A DNA stretch of 51,543 nt from an uncultured Oscillospiraceae bacterium (GCA_900756575.1 CAAEKQ010000001.1:1-51543), one strand, 5' to 3'. Shown: positions 1 to 8,462, counted from the stretch's first letter. A program made the numbers and translations. The notes: generated by a model from the sequence alone, not told the origin.

Positions 1-73
1 GTTTTGGTATTGCAATATGCCCTTTGCCGTTTTCGCGTCTGCAAAGCCGCATGACACAAGGGCTTTTGCCCGT

Positions 74-292
74 CTATTTGTCCATGCTGGCGGGCGTTTT
101 CCGCGTCCTTTTGCCGGGGCAATAGGGACACTTTTTGAAAACGCAAAACTCATATTTCCATTGTGGGCGGTAGAAACGGCAAGTGCCGCAATCTTCATCA
201 TCTCCGGCACAACCGGATTGATAGCGGTCAAATCCCGGCTTCTGCTGCATGAGCAGTTCAAATGCCCGCTGCTTGCCCTTTGTGAAATACAT
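74..292 (-). CDS. small Cys-rich protein of mobile-element type
   Basis: A 72-residue protein starting MYFTKGKQRAF. The ATG at 292 is chosen because AAAGGAGG lies just upstream; the longer frame back to 412 runs through a terminator hairpin. It has seven cysteines, including a CGTC pair and a CPYC pair in a context rich in aromatic and basic residues (FYRPQWKYEFC), which suggests a small metal-binding fold. Proteins of this look are common in conjugative and mobilizable elements of Firmicutes, but I cannot name a function. Just past the TAG stop another frame stays open to the window edge (see findings), so a frameshifted C-terminus is possible. Confidence 0.6.
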   Translation of the reverse strand: MYFTKGKQRAFELLMQQKPGFDRYQSGCAGDDEDCGTCRFYRPQWKYEFCVFKKCPYCPGKRTRKTPASMDK

Positions 293-321
293 TCCGGCTG
301 CGCCTCCTTTCCTGCGGGCAT

Positions 322-355
322 AAAAAAACGCCACAACTTCTTTGAAGCTGCGGCG
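322..355 (-). terminator. intrinsic terminator on the minus strand
   Basis: Twelve-base inverted repeat (329-340 with 344-355, two G-U pairs) followed on the minus strand by seven T residues. It lies just upstream of the ribosome site of the 74-292 gene, so it ends an upstream minus-strand transcript or acts as an attenuator. Confidence 0.6.
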
Positions 356-367
356 TAGTATGCAGAA

Positions 368-398
368 AGGGACGCTATCTTTCGATAACGTCCCTTTT
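368..398. terminator. hairpin, possible bidirectional terminator
   Basis: Stem 368-379 with 384-395 (AGGGACGCTATC and its near-perfect complement, one G-U pair), TTTC loop, then TTTT on the plus strand. It separates the mobile-type gene on the left from the broken region on the right. The rest of 399-529 holds only a short inverted repeat (ACCGC/GCGGT near 481-496) and no gene I can support. Confidence 0.5.
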
Positions 399-529
399 GC
401 TTGGTTATTCACTTGTAACCTGTTTGCCCGCTGTCCTTAAAACGCGATGATATAAGGGTTTTTGCTTGTTTTCTTATCTCACCGCGCTTAAGCGGTGTGC
501 TTCCCGGAGCTGCGAATAAAAGGATGGAA

Positions 530-1000
530 TTATGCAGTCTCGCTGCGGGCGTTATAGCGGGTCAGTGCGGCCTGATAGCAGTCGATGCAGTCCTGAAGGC
601 CCATGGAGTAGATGGTGTCCACAAAGCTGCCATAGTCCTGGTCGATGTCCATTTCGCCTGTTAGCATCTTGAGGATGGACTCGGAGGTGTAGGAGGCGAT
701 GTCGGCCATATTCTTGGAGAACAGCTCGGATTCTTCGGCGGTGAGGGTCAGCGCCTTGGGCAGGTCATAGCGGGATTCCACATGGTCGCTCCAGATCTCC
801 CGGGCCTCCAGCTGCTGCTGGGTCATCTGATTGTCGAACTTGGTGTATTTCTCCACATAGCCGTATTCGTCCATGTAGACGGCGGCCAGCCAGGTAGCGG
901 AGAGACCGTTTTCGTTCTTGACAATCAGGTCGGTGTACTGTGGCTCGCCGATGTTCATGGCGCTGATGTTCTGAAACTCAAAGTTTTCGCCGGTGCGCCC
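530..1000 (-). pseudogene. C-terminal fragment of an extracellular solute-binding protein
   Basis: The minus-strand frame ending at the TAA at 530 matches by eye the last about 150 residues of the intact solute-binding protein at 1335-3056. Both have GEP-YTD near the start of the shared part, then E-W-S/E, then an acidic stretch with T-EES, and both end in SMG(L/I)(Q/D)DC---YQ-A--RY-AR. The frame extends upstream of the ATG at 958 to about 1000, where it meets the reading frame of the 955-1173 fragment. There is no signal peptide, lipobox or N-terminal domain, so this is a relic. Confidence 0.75.
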
Positions 1001-1173
1001 TGATAACGGAGCAGCTGATTCTGCTCGATGGTATAGAGCACGTCCGGCCGGGTGGGGGGATTGTCCGGGGTCAGACCCTGAAGATCGGAAATCTGGAGGG
1101 CCATATCCCCGCAGGTTTTCAGGGGGAATTCCAGCTTCAGCGCGTCAATCAGGGAAGTCAGGTTGCATTTCAT
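955..1173 (-). pseudogene. N-terminal fragment of a possible transcriptional regulator
   Basis: Begins with ATG at 1173 behind a good ribosome site (GAGGTGATC). The first about 57 residues (MKCNLTSLIDALKLEFPLKT) look like the start of a real protein. After LLRYQ the frame enters sequence that encodes the solute-binding relic in another frame, and stops at 955. The N-terminus resembles the sensory start of PucR/CdaR-type regulators, but that naming is weak. Its divergent position next to a solute-binding protein gene fits a local regulator whose remainder was deleted. Confidence 0.5.
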
Positions 1174-1270
1174 GGGATCACCTCATAAAACAGTATAGCA
1201 GATGTGCTTACAAGAAACCAGAAAAGTTTTTTCGGATAACCGGGAGTTATGGACTATGAAAAGGTGGAAT

Positions 1271-1299
1271 TTGTGCAAAGGTCGGGGGTCAGGTATGAT
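1271..1299 (+). promoter_or_regulatory. sigma-A-type promoter for the solute-binding protein gene
   Basis: TTGTGC at 1271-1276, a 17-base spacer, TATGAT at 1294-1299, about 35 bases before the start at 1335. Confidence 0.55.
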
Positions 1300-1334
1300 A
1301 GCTTTATCAGAAACACTCGAAAGGAGAAATGACA

Positions 1335-3056
1335 ATGAAACAATGCACCCGACTTGCTGCGCTGCTGATGGCGGCGGCCATGCTGCTGTCCTGTATGTCA
1401 GGTTGCGGCAACGATGATGCAGTAAGCTCCGCACCGGCTTCCGAGACGGTATCGGAACAGGCACCGACCCAGCCTTCCGAAGCGACTCCCGCATCCGAGA
1501 AAGAAAACAGCACCGTAGAAGCGGCATCTGTGGAAGAAGAAACCGTGGAACTGGGCACTGTGACCTATCCTCTGGAGGCAGACGGCGCGACCCTGACCTA
1601 TTGGCTGCCCTGGATGCCCGCCCTGAGCCAGTGCTATTCCAACTATTCCGAGCATCCGGCCTATGCCGCGGCGGAGGAATATACCGGCGTGCCCGTGGAG
1701 TATATTTCCTGCTCCATGGAAAGTGCCGCCACGGAGTTTAACCTGATGATCGCCTCCGGCAGCAGCTATGATATCCTCTCCAGCGCTGCCACCTATTATA
1801 ACGGCGGCGTGGCTGCCGGTGTACGGGACGGCGTTCTGCTGGATCTCACCGATCTCATGGCGGAGTATGTGCCGGACTACTATAAAGAGTTCATCACCAA
1901 CGACAAATGGGTGAAATATGCCACCACCGACGATGAGACCATCGGCGCCATCTACAGCTTTAACGCTGTGGAGCTGGGCCTGTCCAAGGGCAACTTCATC
2001 CGTCAGGACTGGCTGGATGATCTGGGACTGGACACCCCTGTCACCGTAGACGACTACCACGATGTCCTCACTGCATTCAAGTCCAACTATAGCATCACCG
2101 ATCCCTTTATGCTCAGCGCCAATCTGGCGTCCAATCTGTCCTATGCCTTTGGCTCTGGCAACTTCAACGTAGACGATGCCAGCAACCTGAGCTTCTATCT
2201 GGAGGACGGCAAGGTGGTTTGCTGCTTTACCTCCGACAATTATAAGGAGTATATTGCAACGCTGGCACAGTGGTTCAAAGAAGGACTCATCGGCGGTGAC
2301 TTCTTCAACCGCTCCAGCGAAATGGCAGACAGCGCCAATACCTCTGTGATCCTTGGGGGTCAGGCGGGTATCTGGACCACGGTTATGAACAATCTGGAGG
2401 ACTATCCCAAGCAGGCTGCCGATCCGAACTTTGCCTGCTCTGCGCTTGCCGATGCATTGGGCAATGACGGAAAAAAGCTCACCTTCTATGATGACGATCC
2501 CGGCTCGGCAGGCAATGCCAGCATCAGCGCCGACAGCGACAACTGGGAGCTGGCACTGAACTGGATCAACTTCTGGAGCACGGAGGACGGCTTGATGTTG
2601 GCACGCTATGGCGTGGAGGATGTCAGCTATACCATGGAAAACGGCGAACCCGTTTACACCGACGTGATCTATGACAACCCCGACGGCTTCATCTTCCAGC
2701 TGGCCCGGATCATGTACTGCGCCGCCAGCGTTCCCACCTTTGGTGATCCCAGAATTATTCGCGACAATGTCTATTCCGACGAGGTCATCGCCTGCACCGA
2801 GGTTTGGGAGTCCGCTTACGGCAGCAGCGAGAGCAACATTTCCGACGCCGTGACCATGACCACCGAGGAGAGCGACGAGTTCTACGGCAAGTATACCGAC
2901 ATCGGCACCCATGCCCAGACGGAGCTTCTGCGGTTCGTGGTAGGCGAGAACTCCATGGATCAGTGGGATACCTTCGTGGAGACCTGCAAGTCCATGGGCA
3001 TTGACGACTGCGTGGAGATCTACCAGACGGCCTATGACCGCTACGAAGCCCGGTAA
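1335..3056 (+). CDS. extracellular solute-binding lipoprotein (family 1 type, orphan)
   Basis: A 573-residue lipoprotein. The signal peptide ends in the lipobox MSGC (Cys24), followed by a Ser/Thr/Glu/Pro-rich linker to about residue 75 and then a large periplasmic-binding-type domain. Size and character resemble the LplA/YtcQ group of family 1 binding proteins, which usually serve ABC importers for saccharides. I start at the second ATG (1335) because GGAG at 1323-1326 is 8 bases from it and only 2 bases from the ATG at 1329. No permease or ATPase gene of the matching class is adjacent, so it must borrow a transporter or act as a sensor. A truncated relative lies divergently at 530-1000. The ligand is unknown. 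Confidence 0.8.
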   Translation: MKQCTRLAALLMAAAMLLSCMSGCGNDDAVSSAPASETVSEQAPTQPSEATPASEKENSTVEAASVEEETVELGTVTYPLEADGATLTYWLPWMPALSQCYSNYSEHPAYAAAEEYTGVPVEYISCSMESAATEFNLMIASGSSYDILSSAATYYNGGVAAGVRDGVLLDLTDLMAEYVPDYYKEFITNDKWVKYATTDDETIGAIYSFNAVELGLSKGNFIRQDWLDDLGLDTPVTVDDYHDVLTAFKSNYSITDPFMLSANLASNLSYAFGSGNFNVDDASNLSFYLEDGKVVCCFTSDNYKEYIATLAQWFKEGLIGGDFFNRSSEMADSANTSVILGGQAGIWTTVMNNLEDYPKQAADPNFACSALADALGNDGKKLTFYDDDPGSAGNASISADSDNWELALNWINFWSTEDGLMLARYGVEDVSYTMENGEPVYTDVIYDNPDGFIFQLARIMYCAASVPTFGDPRIIRDNVYSDEVIACTEVWESAYGSSESNISDAVTMTTEESDEFYGKYTDIGTHAQTELLRFVVGENSMDQWDTFVETCKSMGIDDCVEIYQTAYDRYEAR

Positions 3057-3086
3057 TTCTGCAAAAATCATCCGAGCATCCATCAA

Positions 3087-3124
3087 AACAGCGCTGTACC
3101 GATTTCGGTGCGGCGCTGTTTCCG
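3087..3124 (+). terminator. terminator after the solute-binding protein gene
   Basis: AACAGCGC (3087-3094) pairs with GCGCTGTT (3113-3120) around an 18-base loop. Only a moderate T tract follows. Confidence 0.5.
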
Positions 3125-3277
3125 GTTTGAGAAAGATTCCGTGCAAATGCAGGGATGCAGGCGGATAAAATCGTAAAACAACGGGAAGAATCGGAGAGAA
3201 AAGCAGGAAGTCCATCGAAATATGCATAATTCCGAAGGGAAAGGTGCAAAGATTCTATAGCTTACACGGGTTTTTGC

Positions 3278-3306
3278 TTGACGTTTTCTCCGGAAAACGT
3301 TATAAT
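3278..3306 (+). promoter_or_regulatory. promoter with a palindromic operator in the spacer
   Basis: TTGACG (3278-3283), 17-base spacer, TATAAT (3301-3306). Positions 3281-3300 form an inverted repeat, ACGTTTTC and GAAAACGT with TCCG between, covering the whole spacer. A repressor bound there would block RNA polymerase. The repressor is not identifiable from this window. The region 3125-3277 before it holds nothing else I can see. Confidence 0.6.
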
Positions 3307-3380
3307 CACTTCATACGATACAGAGGAGCTGAAAGAGATTTCGGTTCCTCTTGCATAGTTCTGAAAGGAATGATTTGATT

Positions 3381-4271
3381 ATGAAAAAAGGTTTGTCTTT
3401 GCTGCTGTCCGGCTGCCTGATGCTGGGCATGCTGGCTGGCTGCGGCTCCAGCGCCGCATCTTCCGCCGCTCCTGCTGAGAGCGCTGCTCCTGCTGCTTCC
3501 GAGGCAGCACCTGCTGCACCTGCTGCACCTGCGCCCGCCGCTTCCGAGGCCGAGACTTCTACGCCCGAGACCGGGGCCGCTACCACCAACTCCGATAAGA
3601 CTTGGGTCATTGCGACCGATACCGTGTTCAAGCCCTTTGAGTATACCGACGAGAGCGGCAACTTTGTGGGCATCGACGTTGACATTGTGGCTGCCATCGC
3701 TGAGGATCAGGGCTTCAAGTATGAGCTCAAGAGCCTGGGCTGGGACGCTGCCATTGCTGCCTGCCAGGCCGGTCAGGCTGACGGCATGATCGCCGGCGCT
3801 TCCATCACCGATGAGCGCAAGGAAAGCGGCTGGATGTTCTCCGACGGCTACTATACCGCTACCCAGTGCATGGCAGTTGCCGAGAACTCCGACATCAAGG
3901 GCTTTGCAGATCTGAAGGATAAGCAGGTTGCTGTTAAGACCGGCACCCAGGGCGCATCCTATGCTGAGAGCCTGAAGGACGAGTACGGCTTCACCCTGAA
4001 CTACTTCGAGGACAGCCCCACCATGTACCAGGCGGTTGCAGGTGGTCAGGCAGTTGCCTGCTTCGAGGATACTCCCATCATGGCGGCTTCCATTAAGGAC
4101 GGTGGCCTGGGCCTGAAGATTGTAGAGGGAACCGAGAATGAAGGCGCTGACTACGGTTTCGCAGTCTTCAACAGCGACGAGCAGGAGCTGCTGGATATGT
4201 TCAATGCCGGCCTTGCCAACATCAAGGCGAATGGCAAATACGACGAGATCATTGCCAAGTACCTCGGCTGA
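3381..4271 (+). CDS. polar amino acid ABC transporter, substrate-binding lipoprotein
   Basis: A 296-residue lipoprotein with lipobox LAGC (Cys21), an Ala/Pro/Ser/Glu-rich linker to about residue 68, and a family 3 solute-binding domain. Typical elements are FKPFEYTDESGNFVGIDVD for the first ligand strand and the AVKTGTQGASYAESL phosphate-loop-like segment. It captures an amino acid outside the membrane and hands it to the permease encoded next. Start at 3381 is supported by AAAGGA upstream. A hairpin lies between it and the permease gene, as usual where binding protein must be made in excess. The substrate cannot be read with certainty; glutamine, arginine or cystine-type ligands are all possible. 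Confidence 0.88.
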   Translation: MKKGLSLLLSGCLMLGMLAGCGSSAASSAAPAESAAPAASEAAPAAPAAPAPAASEAETSTPETGAATTNSDKTWVIATDTVFKPFEYTDESGNFVGIDVDIVAAIAEDQGFKYELKSLGWDAAIAACQAGQADGMIAGASITDERKESGWMFSDGYYTATQCMAVAENSDIKGFADLKDKQVAVKTGTQGASYAESLKDEYGFTLNYFEDSPTMYQAVAGGQAVACFEDTPIMAASIKDGGLGLKIVEGTENEGADYGFAVFNSDEQELLDMFNAGLANIKANGKYDEIIAKYLG

Positions 4272-4289
4272 TTTCTATTGCTGAAACCA

Positions 4290-4320
4290 AATGGGGCACC
4301 GCCAGGTGCCCCATTGTTTA
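4290..4320 (+). terminator. intercistronic hairpin between binding protein and permease
   Basis: Perfect 11-base stem (4290-4300 with 4305-4315) and GCCA loop, followed by GTTTATT. Likely a leaky terminator or mRNA 3' stabiliser that sets binding protein above permease. Confidence 0.7.
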
Positions 4321-4341
4321 TTGGAAAGGAGCAAACGCCCC

Positions 4342-5013
4342 ATGATTCAGATTCTGTCGAACTATGGCGACCTGTTACTGCGCGCCATGGGACAGACACT
4401 GCTGCTGGCCCTTTGCGGCTTGCTGTTCGGCACGCTGCTGGGCATGATTTTTGGCATCCTCAGCGTGGTGAAGAACAAGGTCTGCAACGTGATCGCAATG
4501 ATTTTTGTCGATGTGGTTCGCGGCGTGCCTATGATTGTTCTCGCTTTCTTTGTGTTCTTTGGCGTTCCGTACTGCCTCAACAACATGATGGGCTTGAGTG
4601 CAACCCTGACCGCACTTCAGGCCGGTACCATCTGTCTGGCGTTGAACTGCGGCGCGTACATGGCGGAGATTATCCGTGCAGGTATTCAGTCTGTGGATAA
4701 GGGACAGATGGAGGCAGCCCGGAGCTTGGGCCTGCCCTATTGGCGTGCTATGCAGCGGGTGGTTCTGCCGCAGGCAATCCGAACCATGGTGCCCAGCATC
4801 ATCAACCAGTTCATCATTACCTTGAAGGATACCTCCATTCTGTCGGTCATCGGCTTCCCGGAGCTGGTCAATACCGCAAAGAATGTGGTGGCCAACACCT
4901 TTAAGTCCTTCCAGGTGTGGACAATCGTTGGCATTATGTATCTGATTATTATCCTGATTCTGTCGAAGGCTGCCAAGCGCCTGGAGAGGAGTTGGTCCCG
5001 TGGCCGTCAATAA
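4342..5013 (+). CDS. polar amino acid ABC transporter, permease
   Basis: A 223-residue membrane protein of the HisM/GlnP family with about five hydrophobic helices. The EAA loop, EAARSLGLPYWRAMQRVVLP near residues 115-134, docks on the ATPase. The ATG at 4342 is preceded by GGAAAGGA; the longer frame from 4291 overlaps the hairpin and is rejected. It overlaps the ATPase gene by 14 bases. A single permease gene implies a homodimeric channel. Confidence 0.9.
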   Translation: MIQILSNYGDLLLRAMGQTLLLALCGLLFGTLLGMIFGILSVVKNKVCNVIAMIFVDVVRGVPMIVLAFFVFFGVPYCLNNMMGLSATLTALQAGTICLALNCGAYMAEIIRAGIQSVDKGQMEAARSLGLPYWRAMQRVVLPQAIRTMVPSIINQFIITLKDTSILSVIGFPELVNTAKNVVANTFKSFQVWTIVGIMYLIIILILSKAAKRLERSWSRGRQ

Positions 5014-5746
5014 GAATAACGTGAAGATCCATGTTTCCCACTTGAAAAAGAGCTTCGGAAAGCTGGAGGTTCTGCGGGATATCTCCACGGATATCTACGA
5101 GGGCGAGGTTGTGGTCATCATCGGGCCTTCCGGTTCCGGTAAGTCCACGTTTCTCCGGTGCATGAACCGGCTGGAGGATATCACCGACGGCCAGATTGTG
5201 GTGGACGGACATGATATCTCCGACAAAAAGGTGGACATTAACAAAGTCCGCGAGAACGTTGGCATGGTGTTCCAGCACTTTAATCTGTTTAACAACCTCA
5301 GCGTGGTGAAAAACCTGATGCTGGCTCCGGTGGACCTCAAGAAGGCCACCAAAGAGGAGGCCCGGCAGCAGGCAGAGAAAATGCTGGATAAGGTCGGCCT
5401 GCTGGATAAGATCGAAAACTATCCCGCTCAGCTGTCCGGTGGTCAGAAGCAGCGTGTGGCAATCGCCCGGGCACTGTGCATGAATCCGGACATTATGCTG
5501 TTCGATGAGCCCACTTCCGCCCTGGATCCTGAAATGGTTGGCGAGGTGCTAACGGTGATGAAGCAGCTGGCAGCCGACGGCATGACCATGGTGATCGTCA
5601 CCCACGAGATGGGCTTCGCCAGAGAGGTGGCCGATCGAGTGATCTTTATGGACGGCGGCTATGTCGTGGAGGAGGGTACCCCCCAGGAGGTTCTGCTGAA
5701 TCCCCAGGAGCCTCGTACCATTGACTTCCTGAATAAAGTGCTGTAA
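5000..5746 (+). CDS. polar amino acid ABC transporter, ATP-binding protein
   Basis: A 248-residue ATPase of the GlnQ/HisP type. Walker A GPSGSGKST is at residues 42-50, the signature is LSGGQKQR, Walker B is IMLFDEPTSALD, and the switch histidine lies in VIVTHEM. It starts at a GTG inside the permease gene, with GGAGAGGA upstream, so the two are translationally coupled. It energises the 3381-5013 transporter. Confidence 0.92.
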   Translation: MAVNKNNVKIHVSHLKKSFGKLEVLRDISTDIYEGEVVVIIGPSGSGKSTFLRCMNRLEDITDGQIVVDGHDISDKKVDINKVRENVGMVFQHFNLFNNLSVVKNLMLAPVDLKKATKEEARQQAEKMLDKVGLLDKIENYPAQLSGGQKQRVAIARALCMNPDIMLFDEPTSALDPEMVGEVLTVMKQLAADGMTMVIVTHEMGFAREVADRVIFMDGGYVVEEGTPQEVLLNPQEPRTIDFLNKVL

Positions 5747-5750
5747 ACCC

Positions 5751-5783
5751 AAACCGGTGGATGGAAACGTCCGCCGGTTTTTT
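5751..5783 (+). terminator. terminator of the amino acid transporter operon
   Basis: Eleven-base stem AAACCGGTGGA/TCCGCCGGTTT (5751-5761 with 5770-5780) followed by TTTTTT. Confidence 0.85.
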
Positions 5784-5871
5784 GCCCATGTGGGATTTTT
5801 GGGGCAGACAGGCATAGAATGTAGGGGGAAGACGGCGGGAAAAAGAATTGTCTCATTTGGTCGAATTTCGG

Positions 5872-5900
5872 TTGACAGTTTTGTTAGCAGGTGCTAACAT
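5872..5900 (+). promoter_or_regulatory. feo promoter overlapped by a metal-repressor-like palindrome
   Basis: TTGACA (5872-5877), 17-base spacer, TAACAT (5895-5900). A perfect palindrome GTTAGCAGGTGCTAAC (5883-5898) covers the spacer and half of the -10. Its TTAG...CTAA ends resemble DtxR/IdeR/MntR-type boxes. Inference: iron-loaded repressor blocks feo transcription when iron is plentiful. Confidence 0.7.
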
Positions 5901-5945
5901 ATGGGCGGAATCAAACCAGCACAAAGGAAACAGGAGGGGATCGGA

Positions 5946-8297
5946 ATGACGCTGGACGAGTTAAAGCCGGGTCAGGACGCCTATATTGCGGCGGTGAAAT
6001 GCGAGGAGCCGTCGCTGCGAAAGCACATTTTGGATATGGGACTGACGCCGGGTACCGAGGTGACCATGGTCAAGGCGGCGCCTTTGGGTGATCCGCTGGA
6101 GCTGCGGCTTCGTGGCTATGAGCTGACCCTGCGGAAGGCGGATGCGGCCATGGTGCAGCTGTCGGACGTACATTCGGCCCATACCCAGGCGGAGGGGAAA
6201 TCCCGGCATTTTACCATGCCCCATCCCGGTGTTGGTGAAACGGTGAATTATCGGGGTGGAAAGGCCCAGGAGAAGATCCGCGCCGGTCAGCCCATCCGGT
6301 TTGCGCTGGCAGGCAATCAGAACTGCGGCAAAACCACGCTGTTTAATCAGCTTACCGGCTCCAATCAGCACGTGGGCAATTTTCCGGGGGTTACGGTGGA
6401 CCGAAAGGACGGCGTGATCCGGGGCCATAAAGAGGCGACGGTGACCGACCTTCCGGGCATTTACTCCCTGTCGCCCTATACCAGCGAGGAAATTGTCACC
6501 CGGGAGTTCCTGCTGGAGGAGCATCCCGACGGCATCATCAACATTCTCGACGCCACGAATATTGAGCGGAACCTCTACCTGACCATTCAGCTCATCGAAC
6601 TGGGCATTCCCATGGTGCTGGCACTGAATATGATGGACGAGGTAAGGGACAACGGCGGAACCATTCAGATTAACGCCCTGGAGGCTGCGCTGGGGGTGCC
6701 GGTGGTGCCCATCTCCGCAGCAAAAAACGAGGGCATTGATGAGCTGATCGAGCACTGCATCCATGTGGCCCGGTTCGGTGAGACCCCGGCCCGGACGGAT
6801 TTCTGCGACGGCAGCAGCAAGGACGGCGGCGCGGTACATCGGTGCATCCATGCGGTGACGCATCTGATTGAGGATCACGCCCAGCGGGAACATTTGCCGG
6901 TAAAATTCTGCGCCACCAAGCTCATTGAAGGAGACGAGCCCATTCTAAAGGCGCTGGCCCTGGATCAGAACGAGGTGGAAACCCTGGAGCACATTATCAC
7001 CCAGATGGAGCAGGAACGGGGGCTGGATCGCATGGCGGCGCTGGCGGATATGCGGTTCCAGTTTATTACCGCATTGTGCCGGGAGACCGTGGTACATCCC
7101 CGGGAGAGCCGGGAGCGCATCCGGAGCAAGCAGATCGACAAGGTGCTCACGGGAAAATATACGGCGATTCCGGCCTTTGTGGGGATTATGGCGCTGGTAT
7201 TCTTCCTGACGTTTGGGGTAATCGGTGCGTGGCTTTCGGATATGATGGAGCTGGGGATCAACTGGTTCACCGGCATCTGCGATCAGGGGCTTACGGCCTA
7301 TGGAATCAACCCGGTGGTGCATTCACTGATGATTGACGGTGTGTTTGCGGGGGTTGGCAGTGTGCTGAGCTTTTTACCGATCATTGTGGTGCTGTTCTTC
7401 TTCCTGTCCATTTTGGAGGACAGCGGCTACATGGCCCGGGTGGCGTTTGTGATGGATAAGCTGCTGCGGAAAATCGGCCTCTCCGGCAGAAGCTTTGTGC
7501 CCATGCTCATTGGCTTCGGCTGTTCGGTACCGGCGATTATGGCCACCCGAACTCTGCCCTCGGATCGGGACCGAAAGATGACCATCCTGCTGACTCCCTA
7601 TATGAGCTGCTCGGCCAAGCTGCCCATTTATGCGCTGTTTACGGCGGCGTTTTTCCCGAAGCGGGGGGCGCTGGTGATGGTGGGATTGTATTTTACCGGC
7701 ATTATCGTGGGCATTCTCTATGCGCTGCTGCTGAAAAAGACGGCATTTCAGGGCGAGCCGGTGCCCTTTGTCATGGAGCTTCCTAACTATCGGATGCCGG
7801 GGCTTAAGAACGTGATGCAGCTCATCGGCGAAAAAGCAAAGGATTTTGTAACCAAGGCGTTTACGGTGATCTTCCTGGCGTCGGTGGTGATTTGGTTCCT
7901 TCAGACCTTTGATACCCGGCTGAATGTGGTGACGGATTCTGCGGACAGTCTGCTGGCGCTGGTGGGCAGCTGGATTGCACCGATTTTCCGTCCGCTGGGC
8001 CTGGGGGATTGGCGGATTTCCACGGCACTGATTACCGGCTTCACGGCCAAAGAAAGCGTGGTTAGCACCCTGACGGTGCTGCTGGGCGGTTCTACGGCGG
8101 CACTGAGTACACTGTTTAACGTCCGGACTGCGGTGAGCTTTTTGGTGTTCTCCCTGCTGTATACCCCTTGCGTGGCGGCCATTGCGTCGGTGAAGCGGGA
8201 GCTGGGCGGAAAATGGGCGCTGATCGTGGTGAGTTCCCAGTGCGCCGTGGCATGGCTGGTGGCCTGCGGGATATATCAGCTCATTACGCTGCTGTAA
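5946..8297 (+). CDS. feoB: ferrous iron transporter, FeoA-FeoB fusion
   Basis: A 783-residue fusion. Residues 1-73 are a FeoA SH3-like domain, about 74-112 a linker, and the rest is FeoB. G-protein motifs are visible: G1 GNQNCGKTT (123-131), G3 DLPG (168-171), G4 NMMD (228-231). The membrane part carries the gate motifs GFGCSVPA and SCSAKLP, each with a conserved Cys. It imports Fe2+ through the inner membrane, driven or gated by nucleotide. ATG at 5946 is chosen because GGAGGGG lies 6 bases upstream; the longer frame begins at the promoter -10. The Cys-rich partner gene follows 12 bases after the stop. A FeoA-FeoB fusion is known but less common than separate genes. Confidence 0.95.
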   Translation: MTLDELKPGQDAYIAAVKCEEPSLRKHILDMGLTPGTEVTMVKAAPLGDPLELRLRGYELTLRKADAAMVQLSDVHSAHTQAEGKSRHFTMPHPGVGETVNYRGGKAQEKIRAGQPIRFALAGNQNCGKTTLFNQLTGSNQHVGNFPGVTVDRKDGVIRGHKEATVTDLPGIYSLSPYTSEEIVTREFLLEEHPDGIINILDATNIERNLYLTIQLIELGIPMVLALNMMDEVRDNGGTIQINALEAALGVPVVPISAAKNEGIDELIEHCIHVARFGETPARTDFCDGSSKDGGAVHRCIHAVTHLIEDHAQREHLPVKFCATKLIEGDEPILKALALDQNEVETLEHIITQMEQERGLDRMAALADMRFQFITALCRETVVHPRESRERIRSKQIDKVLTGKYTAIPAFVGIMALVFFLTFGVIGAWLSDMMELGINWFTGICDQGLTAYGINPVVHSLMIDGVFAGVGSVLSFLPIIVVLFFFLSILEDSGYMARVAFVMDKLLRKIGLSGRSFVPMLIGFGCSVPAIMATRTLPSDRDRKMTILLTPYMSCSAKLPIYALFTAAFFPKRGALVMVGLYFTGIIVGILYALLLKKTAFQGEPVPFVMELPNYRMPGLKNVMQLIGEKAKDFVTKAFTVIFLASVVIWFLQTFDTRLNVVTDSADSLLALVGSWIAPIFRPLGLGDWRISTALITGFTAKESVVSTLTVLLGGSTAALSTLFNVRTAVSFLVFSLLYTPCVAAIASVKRELGGKWALIVVSSQCAVAWLVACGIYQLITLL

Positions 8298-8309
8298 GGA
8301 GCGGGAATC

Positions 8310-8462
8310 ATGAATATTGCAAGCTATATTCTGCTGGCGCTGGTGGCCGCCTGGGCGATTTTTGCGGTATGGCATATTCTGCGCCATGGCTCCTGCGGCT
8401 GCGGCGGGAAGAAGTCTTGCGGAAAATCGTGCAGCGGCTGCTGTGAGCACTGCCATAAATAA
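8310..8462 (+). CDS. FeoB-associated Cys-rich membrane protein
   Basis: A 50-residue protein that starts at ATG 8310, behind AAGGAG at the feoB stop. Residues 5-24 form one hydrophobic helix, then comes a tail with eight cysteines (CGCGGKKSCGKSCSGCC) and two histidines. This architecture and position are typical of the small FeoB-associated Cys-rich family, thought to handle iron on the cytoplasmic side or assist the channel. Confidence 0.85.
   Translation: MNIASYILLALVAAWAIFAVWHILRHGSCGCGGKKSCGKSCSGCCEHCHK

Noticed and set aside
1398..3227. 609-codon minus-strand frame opposite the solute-binding protein gene
   Set aside because: Mirror frame caused by codon bias of the real gene; no ribosome site and no recognisable protein features. 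The same applies to long minus-strand frames over pncB, carB, guaA, 38001 and 46208.
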